A stretch of DNA of 64,000 nt from Ahrensia kielensis DSM 5890 (GTDB lineage Bacteria > Pseudomonadota > Alphaproteobacteria > Rhizobiales > Rhizobiaceae), in contig NZ_KB894533.1 in the NCBI RefSeq assembly GCF_000374465.1, positions 1 through 64,000 on the forward strand, written 5' to 3'. The notes beneath the pieces are model-generated. The model saw only the letters and a program-made list of their open reading frames with translations, did not search any database and was not told where the DNA came from. Shown here in pieces: positions 1 through 8,285 of the stretch (positions are counted from its first letter, which is position 1; each line of letters opens with the position of its first letter). Both the position numbers and the translations under genes were made by a program.

Positions 1-105
1 ATTGTTAAGGTAAGAACCGTCGCCATTTGAAAATGAGCTGTTAGCTGCGAAAGCAGAAGTAGAAGCAATCAAAGTTGCTGCGAGTGTAAGGGCAAGAGTT
101 TTCAT
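1..105 (-). CDS. Small exported protein, paralogue A (partial, cut by window edge)
   Basis: The minus strand reads 35 codons from an ATG at 103-105 to the window edge, so the C-terminus is missing. The product begins with a clear Sec-type signal peptide (MKTLALTLAATL..., predicted cut after SAFA) followed by NSSFSNGDGSYL. The first 33 residues are identical to those of the complete gene at 210-491, and the DNA is nearly identical including the AAAGGA ribosome binding site, so this is a recent tandem duplicate with an offset of 386 bases. I do not recognise the family. It resembles in layout the many small periplasmic proteins of rhizobia that lack a known role. Confidence 0.75.
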   Translation of the reverse strand, partial: MKTLALTLAATLIASTSAFAANSSFSNGDGSYLNN

Positions 106-170
106 AATATATTCCTTTATCAGCGTGTGAACGCCATTTTTAAAATTGGGTTGGGATCGTCTGGGAGGGT

Positions 171-192
171 CCGAGGCGTTGCAGCGCCTCGG
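171..192. terminator. Strong hairpin downstream of the 210-491 gene
   Basis: CCGAGGCG (171-178) and CGCCTCGG (185-192) form an 8-bp stem with loop TTGCAG. It lies just past the stop of the small exported protein gene on the minus strand and before its paralogue, so it may terminate or stabilise that message. There is no good T-run on the minus side. The loop and flanking motif recur at 1118-1177. Confidence 0.5.
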
Positions 193-209
193 GCTCTTTA
201 AGTTAGATA

Positions 210-491
210 TTAATGACCGCTTGAGCGGAATGATTTGGAAATGATGTTACGTTCGCCGTCCGCACCAAGTGTGTATTTCACTGTAGCGTCGCGTCCGTTC
301 ACAAATTCACTTGATGTAAATACTGCGCTTGTGTCGATTGCATTTGTACCGATTGAAGCTGTTGATTCCATGTCAAGGTTGCTGCCATGTTGCAGGTAAG
401 AACCGTCGCCATTTGAAAATGAGCTGTTTGCTGCGAAAGCAGAAGTAGAAGCAATCAAAGTTGCGGCGAGTGTAAGTGCAAGAGTTTTCAT
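210..491 (-). CDS. Small exported protein, paralogue B (93 aa)
   Basis: This is a 93-residue protein. The start is the ATG at 489-491, which has AAAAGGA just upstream and matches the paralogue, rather than an upstream in-frame ATG at 542 that would put 17 charged residues before the signal peptide. Residues 1-21 are a Sec signal peptide ending SAFA-A. The mature part is small and polar, rich in Ser, Thr, Asn and Gly (for example SSFSNGDGSYLQHGS) and ends in a basic tail, KSFRSSGH. No Cys and no known motif is present. It is probably a periplasmic or secreted protein of unknown function. The tandem copy at 1-105 suggests dosage or diversification. Confidence 0.75.
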   Translation of the reverse strand: MKTLALTLAATLIASTSAFAANSSFSNGDGSYLQHGSNLDMESTASIGTNAIDTSAVFTSSEFVNGRDATVKYTLGADGERNIISKSFRSSGH

Positions 492-1202
492 AATGTGTTC
501 CTTTTTATTGTTGTCATTTGAACAACGCAAAGTGTCGCTCAAAAGTTTCGTCTAAATTTTGGCCGGGTCGTTTTTAATTCCGGTCTTGTTTTGGGTTGCG
601 GTTTAAAAGACGTTTGAAACATTCTTTCGTTCCGCTTCCGATGAGTTGAAGATAGGCTCCTCAGCGCAGGGTTTCAAATTACGAAAACGTTAGATTTCTG
701 TGAGAGCAACCGTGATTGAGGTGCGCGGAAAAGAAGCAGGCGATTTAAATTGTTTAGCTAATTCAAATGCTTGTGTCTTTTTGAAATGTCCATTTTTCTT
801 TCTGTTGCTCGTAATGTGTAGTTTTTGTGAACACAGCGTTGCAAAATGGAAGTGCCGAAATGCCTTTGTTTTAGGCATTCTTGAAAAAGAGAAAAATGAA
901 CTTTTTTTTGGCTTTTTTCTTGAAATGACTTTTGAAGGGTTAGGATTGCGAAATTCTCGCGGGTTATCACGCTTTTCGTGATCGACTTTGTTCAAATCGC
1001 ATGTGGCTGATTGGGCCAAAAATTGAAATTTACTTCAAAAATGTTGGAAATTTATAGCTTACCAAAACTTACTTGCGGTAAAGTACCATTCCATGTACCT
1101 TATTTGTGTGTTCCTATTTGGGTTGGGATAACTTATTAGGACTTTAGGCCGAAACGTTGCAGCGTTTCGGCCTTTTTCTTGCAAATTTTCGGGTGCGTGC
1201 GT
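492..1202. other. Gene-poor intergenic region of 711 bases
   Basis: No convincing protein gene is seen. The short open frames on both strands (690-1019 minus, 700-981 plus) overlap each other, lack signal or domain features, and have composition typical of AT-rich noncoding DNA. Visible structures are a hairpin at 859-879 (AATGCC/GGCATT), a small hairpin at 966-981 (ATCACG/CGTGAT), and the strong terminator at 1146-1177. A possible sigma-70 type promoter (TTGCGG, 17 bases, TACCTT) around 1073-1101 on the plus strand would give a transcript of roughly 65-70 bases ending at that terminator, so a small RNA is possible. Confidence 0.5.
1146..1177 (+). terminator. Rho-independent terminator
   Basis: AGGCCGAAACG (1146-1156) pairs perfectly with CGTTTCGGCCT (1163-1173) around loop TTGCAG, followed by TTTTT on the plus strand. 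No protein gene precedes it on the plus strand, so it probably ends a noncoding transcript. The A-poor minus side gives weaker support as a proB terminator. Confidence 0.75.
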
Positions 1203-2315
1203 TTAGGTGATGACCATATCATCGCGGTGAACCATCGCTGCGCGTGGCGCATAGCCCAATATGGTTTCAATATCGCTGCTTCGGCGGCCCGTAATAAGCT
1301 GCGCTTCATGTGAGCTATATGAAGAAAGGCCGCGCGCCACTTCGATATTAGACCCTTCAAGCAAAATTGCGACAGTATCGCCGCGTTGAAAATCACCTTC
1401 AGCCGATTTGACGCCTGCGGCGAGAAGTGACTTGCCGCTTAGCAGTGCGCCGCGTGCGCCTTCATCGATGATAAGCTTGCCTTGTGGCTCTAATTGACCA
1501 GCAATCCAGTTCTTCCAAGCCGAAACAGGCGTTGTCGATGGTTTGAAGAGCGTGAAGCGCGCGCCATCTTGCAGGGACTGAAGAGGATTTTGTGCTTCAC
1601 CCTTTGCGATAATCATCGCGGTTCCTGCATGGGTGGCGATTTTACCGGCATCAATCTTCGTGCGCATACCGCCGCGTGATAATTCAGAAGCGGCGCTACC
1701 TGCCATGGCTTCGATTTCAGGCGTAATCGTATCAATGATTGGCAAATGCACAGCTTCTGGGTTTAAGGCTGGCGGTGCCGTGTAAAGACCATCAATATCT
1801 GAAAGCAAGATGAGCAAATCGGCATTCATCATTGTGGCAACGCGCGCGGCAAGGCGATCATTATCGCCGTAGCGAATTTCGCTCGTTGCGACCGTGTCAT
1901 TCTCATTGATGACGGGAATAGCTTTGAGGCGTAAAAGCTCGCTCAATGTTGCGCGCGCATTGAGGTATCGACGGCGTGTCTCTGTATCTTCGAGCGTCAG
2001 CAAGATTTGGCCGGTGTTGATGCCATGATGTTTAAGGGCGCTGTTCCAAGCTGGCGCTAAGGCGATTTGCCCCACGGCAGCGGCTGCCTGACTTTCTTCC
2101 AGCTTCAAAATACCAGAAGGTAAATCAAGAACGGTACGTCCAAGCGCAATTGCGCCAGAGGAGATAATCATTATCTCACAGCCGGCTTCCTGTAATTTGG
2201 CAATGTCGGCGCATAGGCTTTTTAGCCAGATATCGCGCACGCCAGATTTTCGGTCGACAAGAAGGGCAGAGCCAACTTTTATCGCGATACGCTTATAATT
2301 TGATAGCGCGACCAC
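1203..2315 (-). CDS. proB: Glutamate 5-kinase ProB
   Basis: ProB phosphorylates glutamate with ATP, the first step of proline synthesis in the cytoplasm. The N-terminal amino-acid kinase domain starts at [10 protein letters not shown] and has the SSGAIALG and NENDTVA motifs. The last ~100 residues form the PUA domain typical of bacterial ProB. I place the start at the GTG at 2313-2315 (VVALSNYKR), five bases after the obgE stop, giving 370 residues, close to the 367 of the E. coli enzyme. An upstream ATG at 2354 would extend the protein into obgE and add a non-conserved tail. It follows obgE in the same direction, the usual order in rhizobia; proA is expected next but is not in this window. 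Confidence 0.95.
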   Translation of the reverse strand: MVALSNYKRIAIKVGSALLVDRKSGVRDIWLKSLCADIAKLQEAGCEIMIISSGAIALGRTVLDLPSGILKLEESQAAAAVGQIALAPAWNSALKHHGINTGQILLTLEDTETRRRYLNARATLSELLRLKAIPVINENDTVATSEIRYGDNDRLAARVATMMNADLLILLSDIDGLYTAPPALNPEAVHLPIIDTITPEIEAMAGSAASELSRGGMRTKIDAGKIATHAGTAMIIAKGEAQNPLQSLQDGARFTLFKPSTTPVSAWKNWIAGQLEPQGKLIIDEGARGALLSGKSLLAAGVKSAEGDFQRGDTVAILLEGSNIEVARGLSSYSSHEAQLITGRRSSDIETILGYAPRAAMVHRDDMVIT

Positions 2316-2319
2316 AGGT

Positions 2320-3375
<1,056 letters not shown>

Positions 3376-3455
3376 CTATTTAGAGTGATGAGCGCAGTGT
3401 CTAACGCAAATGTTGTCAAAGTGCGAGTAGAGAATCTACTCGCGTCTTTAACGTA

Positions 3456-4073
3456 TTATTTGCGTGCGACGGCTTTGCTTTCTTCAGATTTCTTATCAAG
3501 CCAGATATCGCGCTCAAGACAATGGCGCTCAATTGGCACAACGCCAGCGGCTAATGAGTTCATTTCGTCGAGACCAACAAATTTAAAGCCTTGTTTTCTC
3601 AACACTGCCCGTGAGGCAGGGTTGTTCGTGCGGCATGCCGCATAAACACAGTCAGTTTCAGTCACACGGAAAGCAAGATCTACGAGCGCACTGGCAGCTT
3701 CTGTTGCAAAACCTCTGCCCCAATAGGGCTTACCAAGCCAGTAACCGATTTCCAAGCCGCCGAAACGTTTGCGATTTTCAACAGCACCCATGCCGATTAA
3801 GCGGCCGGAATCGGTTTGTGTGATCGCATAGATACATCCCTCATATCGGCCGCTTTCGAAGCTTTCGATAAAGGCCAGCGCATCATCCTTTGAATAGGGA
3901 TGCGGCATGCGGGATGTCATTTCCGCGATTTCTCTGTTGTTGCCGATAAAAGCCAGATCCTCAATGTCCTCACGGTGCGGCGGGCGCATAATGAGGCGCG
4001 GCGTCTCAAGAACAGGTGTATCAAGGTCAAATACAGAGGCGTTCGGAGCACTCATGTTTGCAGTTGCGATCAT
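3456..4073 (-). CDS. GNAT-family N-acetyltransferase (RimJ-like)
   Basis: This is a 205-residue acetyltransferase of the RimJ/RimL type. The family entry motif LETPRLIMRPP sits near residue 23, the central strand GLEIGYWLGKPYWGRG gives the acetyl-CoA binding loop, and ASRAVLRKQGFKFVG is the classic C-terminal helix-strand. The substrate cannot be read from the sequence. Members act on protein N-termini or small amines. It lies between rpmA and obgE in the same direction, a position where rhizobia often keep such a gene, but a terminator separates it from rpmA, so it probably starts the GNAT-obgE-proB unit. Confidence 0.88.
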   Translation of the reverse strand: MIATANMSAPNASVFDLDTPVLETPRLIMRPPHREDIEDLAFIGNNREIAEMTSRMPHPYSKDDALAFIESFESGRYEGCIYAITQTDSGRLIGMGAVENRKRFGGLEIGYWLGKPYWGRGFATEAASALVDLAFRVTETDCVYAACRTNNPASRAVLRKQGFKFVGLDEMNSLAAGVVPIERHCLERDIWLDKKSEESKAVARK

Positions 4074-4095
4074 CTGTTTTCACTAGGCTTGTATT

Positions 4096-4128
4096 AAAAA
4101 GGGAGCTGAACTGATGCTCAACTCCCTT
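4096..4128 (-). terminator. Rho-independent terminator after rplU-rpmA
   Basis: The arms AAGGGAGCTGA (4099-4109) and TCAACTCCCTT (4118-4128) form a stem with one mismatch. Read on the minus strand the stem is followed by TTTTT, so it ends the rplU-rpmA message just before the GNAT gene. Confidence 0.8.
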
Positions 4129-4137
4129 AAGTCATTT

Positions 4138-4169
4138 AAAAAGTAGACCCGGGATTTGAACACCGGTCT
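4138..4169 (-). terminator. Second, upstream terminator-like hairpin after rpmA
   Basis: AGACC (4145-4149) pairs with GGTCT (4165-4169), with two further inner G-C pairs past a bulged G. On the minus strand it is followed by ACTTTTT. Together with the hairpin at 4099-4128 it makes a tandem terminator behind rpmA. Its loop, GTTCAAATCC, resembles a tRNA T-arm, but no tRNA body is present. Confidence 0.5.
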
Positions 4170-4183
4170 CAAGAAGTTCCGGC

Positions 4184-4453
4184 TTATTCAGCGGCTTCCT
4201 GCATTGTCGCTACAGAAACATATGTACGTCCGTTGGCTTTCTTGCGGAATTCCACAGCACCTTCAGATGTAGCAAAAATCGTATGATCTTTACCCATGCC
4301 GACATTAGTGCCAGGGTGCCACTTTGTGCCACGCTGACGTAGGATGATGTTGCCAGGAATAACATTCTCGCCACCGAATTTTTTAACGCCTAAGCGTTTT
4401 GACTCAGAATCGCGACCGTTTCGTGACGAACCACCGGCTTTTTTATGTGCCAT
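4184..4453 (-). CDS. rpmA: 50S ribosomal protein L27
   Basis: L27 contacts the peptidyl-transferase centre of the 50S subunit. The 89-residue protein starts [20 protein letters not shown], the conserved N-terminal tail that reaches the P-site tRNA, followed by [17 protein letters not shown] and the [16 protein letters not shown] barrel. It lacks the cleavable leader of Firmicutes L27. It follows rplU by 125 bases in the same operon and ends at tandem terminators. Confidence 0.97.
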   Translation of the reverse strand: MAHKKAGGSSRNGRDSESKRLGVKKFGGENVIPGNIILRQRGTKWHPGTNVGMGKDHTIFATSEGAVEFRKKANGRTYVSVATMQEAAE

Positions 4454-4578
4454 CTTAAATCTCCTGCCGCATTTTGCGGTTTGGTTGTTCCAGTGTCTGG
4501 CTGTGTGCCCAATGTTGGAACCGAATTGTTATTATGGGCATTTGCCCGAGATATCAAGTCAGAGCGCGATAAACGCGC

Positions 4579-5232
4579 TTAGCCTTTGATAAGTTCTTTA
4601 GCTTGCGCCTGCCAGTCAGTGATTTGATCAGCAGAGAAAGGCATATATTCATCAACTTTTTCGATGTCAGCTTTTGAAAGAGCTGCGATCTGAGCGAAAG
4701 TTGTGATGCCCTGCTCGTTAAGCTGCTTTTCAGCAACTGGGCCGATGCCTTTAATGTCTGTTAGCTTGTCTGCATCGCCTGTTGGCGCTGTAAACAATGG
4801 CGCTGCTGATGCAGAAGCGTCAGCTTCTTTTTTAGCAGGTGCTGCTTTTGTTTCCGCTTTAGGAGCAGCTTCTTTTTTCGCAGCAGGCTTAGCAGCTGCT
4901 TTTTTAGAAGGCTTTGCACCACCTGTCAGAATTTCTGTAATACGAACAGTTGTTTCGTATTGGCGATGACCGCGCTTGCGGCGTGAATTCTGGCGGCGAC
5001 GCTTTTTGAAAGCGATAACTTTACGGCCACGGCCTTGCTCGACAACTTCAGCAACGACGGTTGCGCCATCAACTTCAGGCGCGCCGATTGTTACTTCTGC
5101 ACCGTTGCCGACCATCAATACGTTCGTGAATTCGACTTGTGCGCCTTCTTCAGCGTCAAGGCGTTCAATTTTAAATACGTCATCAGCGGATACGCGATAC
5201 TGCTTACCGCCGGTTTTAATGACTGCGAACAT
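4579..5232 (-). CDS. rplU: 50S ribosomal protein L21 with C-terminal helix-hairpin-helix extension
   Basis: Residues 1-~103 are a complete L21 ([36 protein letters not shown]), which binds 23S rRNA. An Ala/Lys-rich linker (~105-155) leads to a ~60-residue C-terminal domain, starting [21 protein letters not shown], a helix-hairpin-helix fold of the type seen in NADH dehydrogenase-linked and topoisomerase tails. The total of 217 residues is twice the usual L21 length of 103. This extended form is known in Rhizobiales, and its role is unclear. It is the first gene of the rplU-rpmA operon. Confidence 0.95.
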   Translation of the reverse strand: MFAVIKTGGKQYRVSADDVFKIERLDAEEGAQVEFTNVLMVGNGAEVTIGAPEVDGATVVAEVVEQGRGRKVIAFKKRRRQNSRRKRGHRQYETTVRITEILTGGAKPSKKAAAKPAAKKEAAPKAETKAAPAKKEADASASAAPLFTAPTGDADKLTDIKGIGPVAEKQLNEQGITTFAQIAALSKADIEKVDEYMPFSADQITDWQAQAKELIKG

Positions 5233-5374
5233 CGTTTTTACCTTTCGTGTTCAATTCCAGCTCTTACGCCAAGGACGCAGGCCGTCTTTTTATAGTCGTT
5301 CCGGTTATGATGTTGATTGACAAAATTGCCGCGTAAAACAAACGCGGCGCGAACCATGTCGCACCAACGGGGCT

Positions 5375-5403
5375 TCTATGATGGTATAAACCCGTAAAGT
5401 CAA
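5375..5403 (-). promoter_or_regulatory. Candidate sigma-70 promoter of rplU-rpmA
   Basis: On the minus strand TTGACT (5403-5398) is followed after exactly 17 bases by CATAGA (5380-5375), leaving a leader of about 135 bases before the rplU ATG. The leader contains a hairpin with 6-bp arms GCCGCG/CGCGGC (5328-5333 and 5343-5348), which could serve autoregulation, though no known L21 leader motif is recognised. Confidence 0.45.
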
Positions 5404-5550
5404 GTGGTGTGTGTGGTTCGCCATTAATAGTCCTCTTGGGAGCTATATTGCATATTAGGTGTACCCAACAGTACCGATTTGTGCAGATGTTAGCTTTACA
5501 AATTGGCTTGCGCTGATCATCTTCGCGGCCAAATATCATTGGAGGATTTC

Positions 5551-6582
5551 ATGCGTTACGTACCAGCCGAAGATCGCTACGAAAAAATGACCTATCGCCA
5601 TTGTGGGCGTTCGGGCTTGAAGTTGCCTGTTGTGTCCTTGGGGCTTTGGCACAATTTTGGCGATGATACGCCGCATACCTTAAAGCGGGAAATCTGTCAG
5701 GCAGCGTTTGACAATGGAATCACTCATTTTGACTTGGCCAATAATTATGGTCCGCCTGCGGGCAGCGCAGAAAGTGCGTTTGGCGAAATCTTGAAAACCG
5801 ATTTTGCGGGTTACCGCGATGAACTTATTATTTCTTCAAAGGCCGGTTATTTAATGTGGCCGGGGCCTTATGGCGAATGGGGTAGCCGAAAGTACCTTAT
5901 ATCGTCTTGCGATCAGAGCTTGAAGCGTATGGGCCTAGACTATGTTGATATTTTCTATTCGCACCGCTTTGACCCAAATACACCGCTGGAAGAGACAATG
6001 GGCGCGCTGGACCAGATCGTTCGGTCCGGCAAAGCGCTTTATGCGGGTATCTCATCTTATAATTCAGAACGTACACGCCAAGCAGTCAAAATACTTAAAG
6101 ATCTTGGAACGCCGTGCCTGATCCATCAGCCAAGCTATAATATGCTGAACCGCTGGGTGGAAAGCGATGGTCTGCTTGATACATTGGAAGATGAAGGCGT
6201 TGGCTCCATTGCTTTTACGCCGCTTGCGCAAGGCATATTGACGAAGAAATATTTGAACGGAATTCCTGAAGGTAGCCGCGCTACCCAAGGTAAATCCTTG
6301 TTTGAATCAATGCTCACTGACAGTGCACTTAATAGCGTTCGAGCGCTGAACGAAATGGCAGAAGCACGTGGCCAAACATTGGCGCAAATGGCGCTGGCTT
6401 GGGTGCTGCGCGGCGAACGCGTAACAACGGCGCTCATTGGTGCATCAAAGCCAAGTCAAGTTTTGGATTGTGCGGGTGTTGTCTCAAATCTTGAATTCAC
6501 AAACGATGAGCTGAAGCGCATTGATGAAATTGCAAGCGATGAAGACATCAACCTTTGGGCTAAATCATCTGAGAGCGAATAA
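5551..6582 (+). CDS. gpr: Aldo/keto reductase, YghZ/Gpr (L-glyceraldehyde 3-phosphate reductase) type
   Basis: This 343-residue NADPH-dependent aldo/keto reductase resembles E. coli YghZ closely, with shared stretches such as SGLKLPVVSLGLWHNFGDD, FDLANNYGPPAGSAE and YVDIFYSHRFDPNTPLEE. The catalytic Asp, Tyr, Lys and His are in place (FDLANNY, SSKAGY, FYSHR). E. coli YghZ reduces L-glyceraldehyde 3-phosphate and detoxifies methylglyoxal. The start is the ATG at 5551 with GGAGG at 5541-5545; an upstream GTG-type extension lacks such a site. The stop overlaps the GH43 start by one base (TAATG), so the pair is co-translated. That context hints at a role in handling sugars released from xylan-type glycans. 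Confidence 0.9.
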   Translation: MRYVPAEDRYEKMTYRHCGRSGLKLPVVSLGLWHNFGDDTPHTLKREICQAAFDNGITHFDLANNYGPPAGSAESAFGEILKTDFAGYRDELIISSKAGYLMWPGPYGEWGSRKYLISSCDQSLKRMGLDYVDIFYSHRFDPNTPLEETMGALDQIVRSGKALYAGISSYNSERTRQAVKILKDLGTPCLIHQPSYNMLNRWVESDGLLDTLEDEGVGSIAFTPLAQGILTKKYLNGIPEGSRATQGKSLFESMLTDSALNSVRALNEMAEARGQTLAQMALAWVLRGERVTTALIGASKPSQVLDCAGVVSNLEFTNDELKRIDEIASDEDINLWAKSSESE

Positions 6583-8195
6583 TGATCCAGAACCCGATTC
6601 TTCCTGGTTTTAATGCTGATCCATCCATCTGCAGGGTGGGTGATATTTATTATATCGCGACATCCACTTTCGAATGGTATCCAGGTGTTCAAATCCACAA
6701 ATCGTCAGATTTGGTGAATTGGGAACTGGTGTCACGTCCGTTAAACCGCAAGTCGTTGCTTGATATGCGCGGCAATCCGGATAGCTGCGGAATTTGGGCA
6801 CCTTGTCTTTCGCATGCTGATGGCAAATTCTGGCTGGTATATACTGATGTTAAACGGCTGGATGGTGCTTTTAAAGATGCTCCTAATTACATTACGTGCT
6901 GCGACGAGATTGACGGAGAATGGTGTGATCCGTGGTATGTGAATTCGTCGGGCTTTGACCCATCGTTGTTCCACGATGATGATGGCCGCAAATATTTTAT
7001 GAACATGCAGTGGAACCACCGCGGTAAAGGTACGGGCGGTAACCCTAAACATGCATCGTTTGATGGTATTTTGCTGCAAGAATGGTCGCCTGAAAAAGGC
7101 TTGTTTGGTCCCGTTAAAAATATCTATGACGGAACTGAGCGGGGCCTGACCGAAGCGCCGCATATTTTTAAACGTAATGGTTATTATTATTTAACAACGG
7201 CTGAAGGCGGCACGGGCTATGACCATGCGGTAACGCTTGCTCGTTCTAAAAACATATGGGGCCCTTACGAGGACCATCCGCAAAAGTTTGTTATGACAAC
7301 GGCTGGCGCGCCAGAGCATCCGATTCAGCGCACAGGTCATGGCCAATATGTCGAAACACCCGATGGTGACGTCTATCACACTTTTCTTATGGGTAGGCCT
7401 ATTAAAGGGCCAAATGGGGAAGGGCGTTTTTGTCCATTGGGCCGAGAAACCGGCATTGAAAAATGCGTTTGGCACGATGATGATTGGCTTTATCTTGAAG
7501 CGGGCGGACTTTTGCCACGTGTAGAAGTGCCTGCTCCTTCAAATGTTGCGAAACATGCGCTCAAGCCTAGCGAAGCCGACTTTTCAAACGGTGTTTTGCC
7601 AAGTGAATTTCAGTGGCTACGCCATCCGCATCCAGAGCGCTTATTCAAGTTGGAGGATAATGCGCTTGTGTTGATCGGGCGCGAAAGCGCCGGAAGCTGG
7701 TTTGAACAATCGCTGGTCGCGCGCAGGCAAGAACATCTGAAATATGCGGTTGAGACTACACTGCAGTTTGAACCTGAAAATTATCAGCAGGCTGCAGGCC
7801 TGACGACATATTATAATCGCGGCAAGTTTCATATGTTGTTGCTGACGCATGAGCCCAATAAAGGCCGCGCACTCACATTGATGTCCTGTGCGGGTGATTA
7901 TCCGGACGGTGCATTAACGTTTTGGTTGGACGCGCCGCACGGTGTCGACAATACCAATATTGAAATGCGTGTCGAGGTTGATCGCGCAAACCAGCAATTT
8001 TATTGGCGCTATAAGGGCGACGATAATTGGCAAGCGATTGGTCCTTGTTTGGATGCAAGTATCATTTCTGATGAGGGTGGACGCGGCGAACATGCGTCAT
8101 TCACAGGTGCGTTTGTTGGCATGTTTGCAATGGACATAACGGGAAGCGCAAAAGAGGCGCGGTTTCAGCGTTTTACTTATCTACCTGAGACATAA
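6582..8195 (+). CDS. Glycoside hydrolase family 43 (beta-xylosidase/alpha-arabinofuranosidase type)
   Basis: The 537-residue protein begins NPILPGFNADPSI, the GH43 signature carrying the catalytic base Asp, followed by YYIATSTFEWYPGVQIHKS, SGFDPSLFHDDDG and ERGLTEAPHIFKRNGYYYL, which supplies the catalytic acid Glu. Residues ~330-537 form the C-terminal beta-sandwich typical of XynB-like beta-xylosidases. There is no signal peptide, so it acts in the cytoplasm on imported xylo-oligosaccharides. It is translationally coupled to the upstream aldo/keto reductase. No xylose transporter, isomerase or regulator lies nearby, so the substrate assignment rests on family resemblance alone. Confidence 0.9.
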   Translation: MIQNPILPGFNADPSICRVGDIYYIATSTFEWYPGVQIHKSSDLVNWELVSRPLNRKSLLDMRGNPDSCGIWAPCLSHADGKFWLVYTDVKRLDGAFKDAPNYITCCDEIDGEWCDPWYVNSSGFDPSLFHDDDGRKYFMNMQWNHRGKGTGGNPKHASFDGILLQEWSPEKGLFGPVKNIYDGTERGLTEAPHIFKRNGYYYLTTAEGGTGYDHAVTLARSKNIWGPYEDHPQKFVMTTAGAPEHPIQRTGHGQYVETPDGDVYHTFLMGRPIKGPNGEGRFCPLGRETGIEKCVWHDDDWLYLEAGGLLPRVEVPAPSNVAKHALKPSEADFSNGVLPSEFQWLRHPHPERLFKLEDNALVLIGRESAGSWFEQSLVARRQEHLKYAVETTLQFEPENYQQAAGLTTYYNRGKFHMLLLTHEPNKGRALTLMSCAGDYPDGALTFWLDAPHGVDNTNIEMRVEVDRANQQFYWRYKGDDNWQAIGPCLDASIISDEGGRGEHASFTGAFVGMFAMDITGSAKEARFQRFTYLPET

Positions 8196-8285
8196 ATCTT
8201 ACGCAGTTAGGACAAGAAGTTTGCACTGCACCATTTATGACTTTATAGATGCCGTAACGATAATCAACATACTGAGGACTACATA

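Noticed and set aside
690-1019. Overlapping open frames on both strands in the 492-1202 region
   Set aside because: They occupy the same bases on opposite strands, have no signal, domain or good ribosome binding site, and look like AT-rich noncoding sequence.
4145-4169. tRNA T-arm-like sequence (GTTCAAATCC) behind rpmA
   Set aside because: The T-stem does not pair well, no acceptor, D-arm or anticodon arm is present, and it forms a better terminator with the T-run at 4138-4142 on the minus strand.
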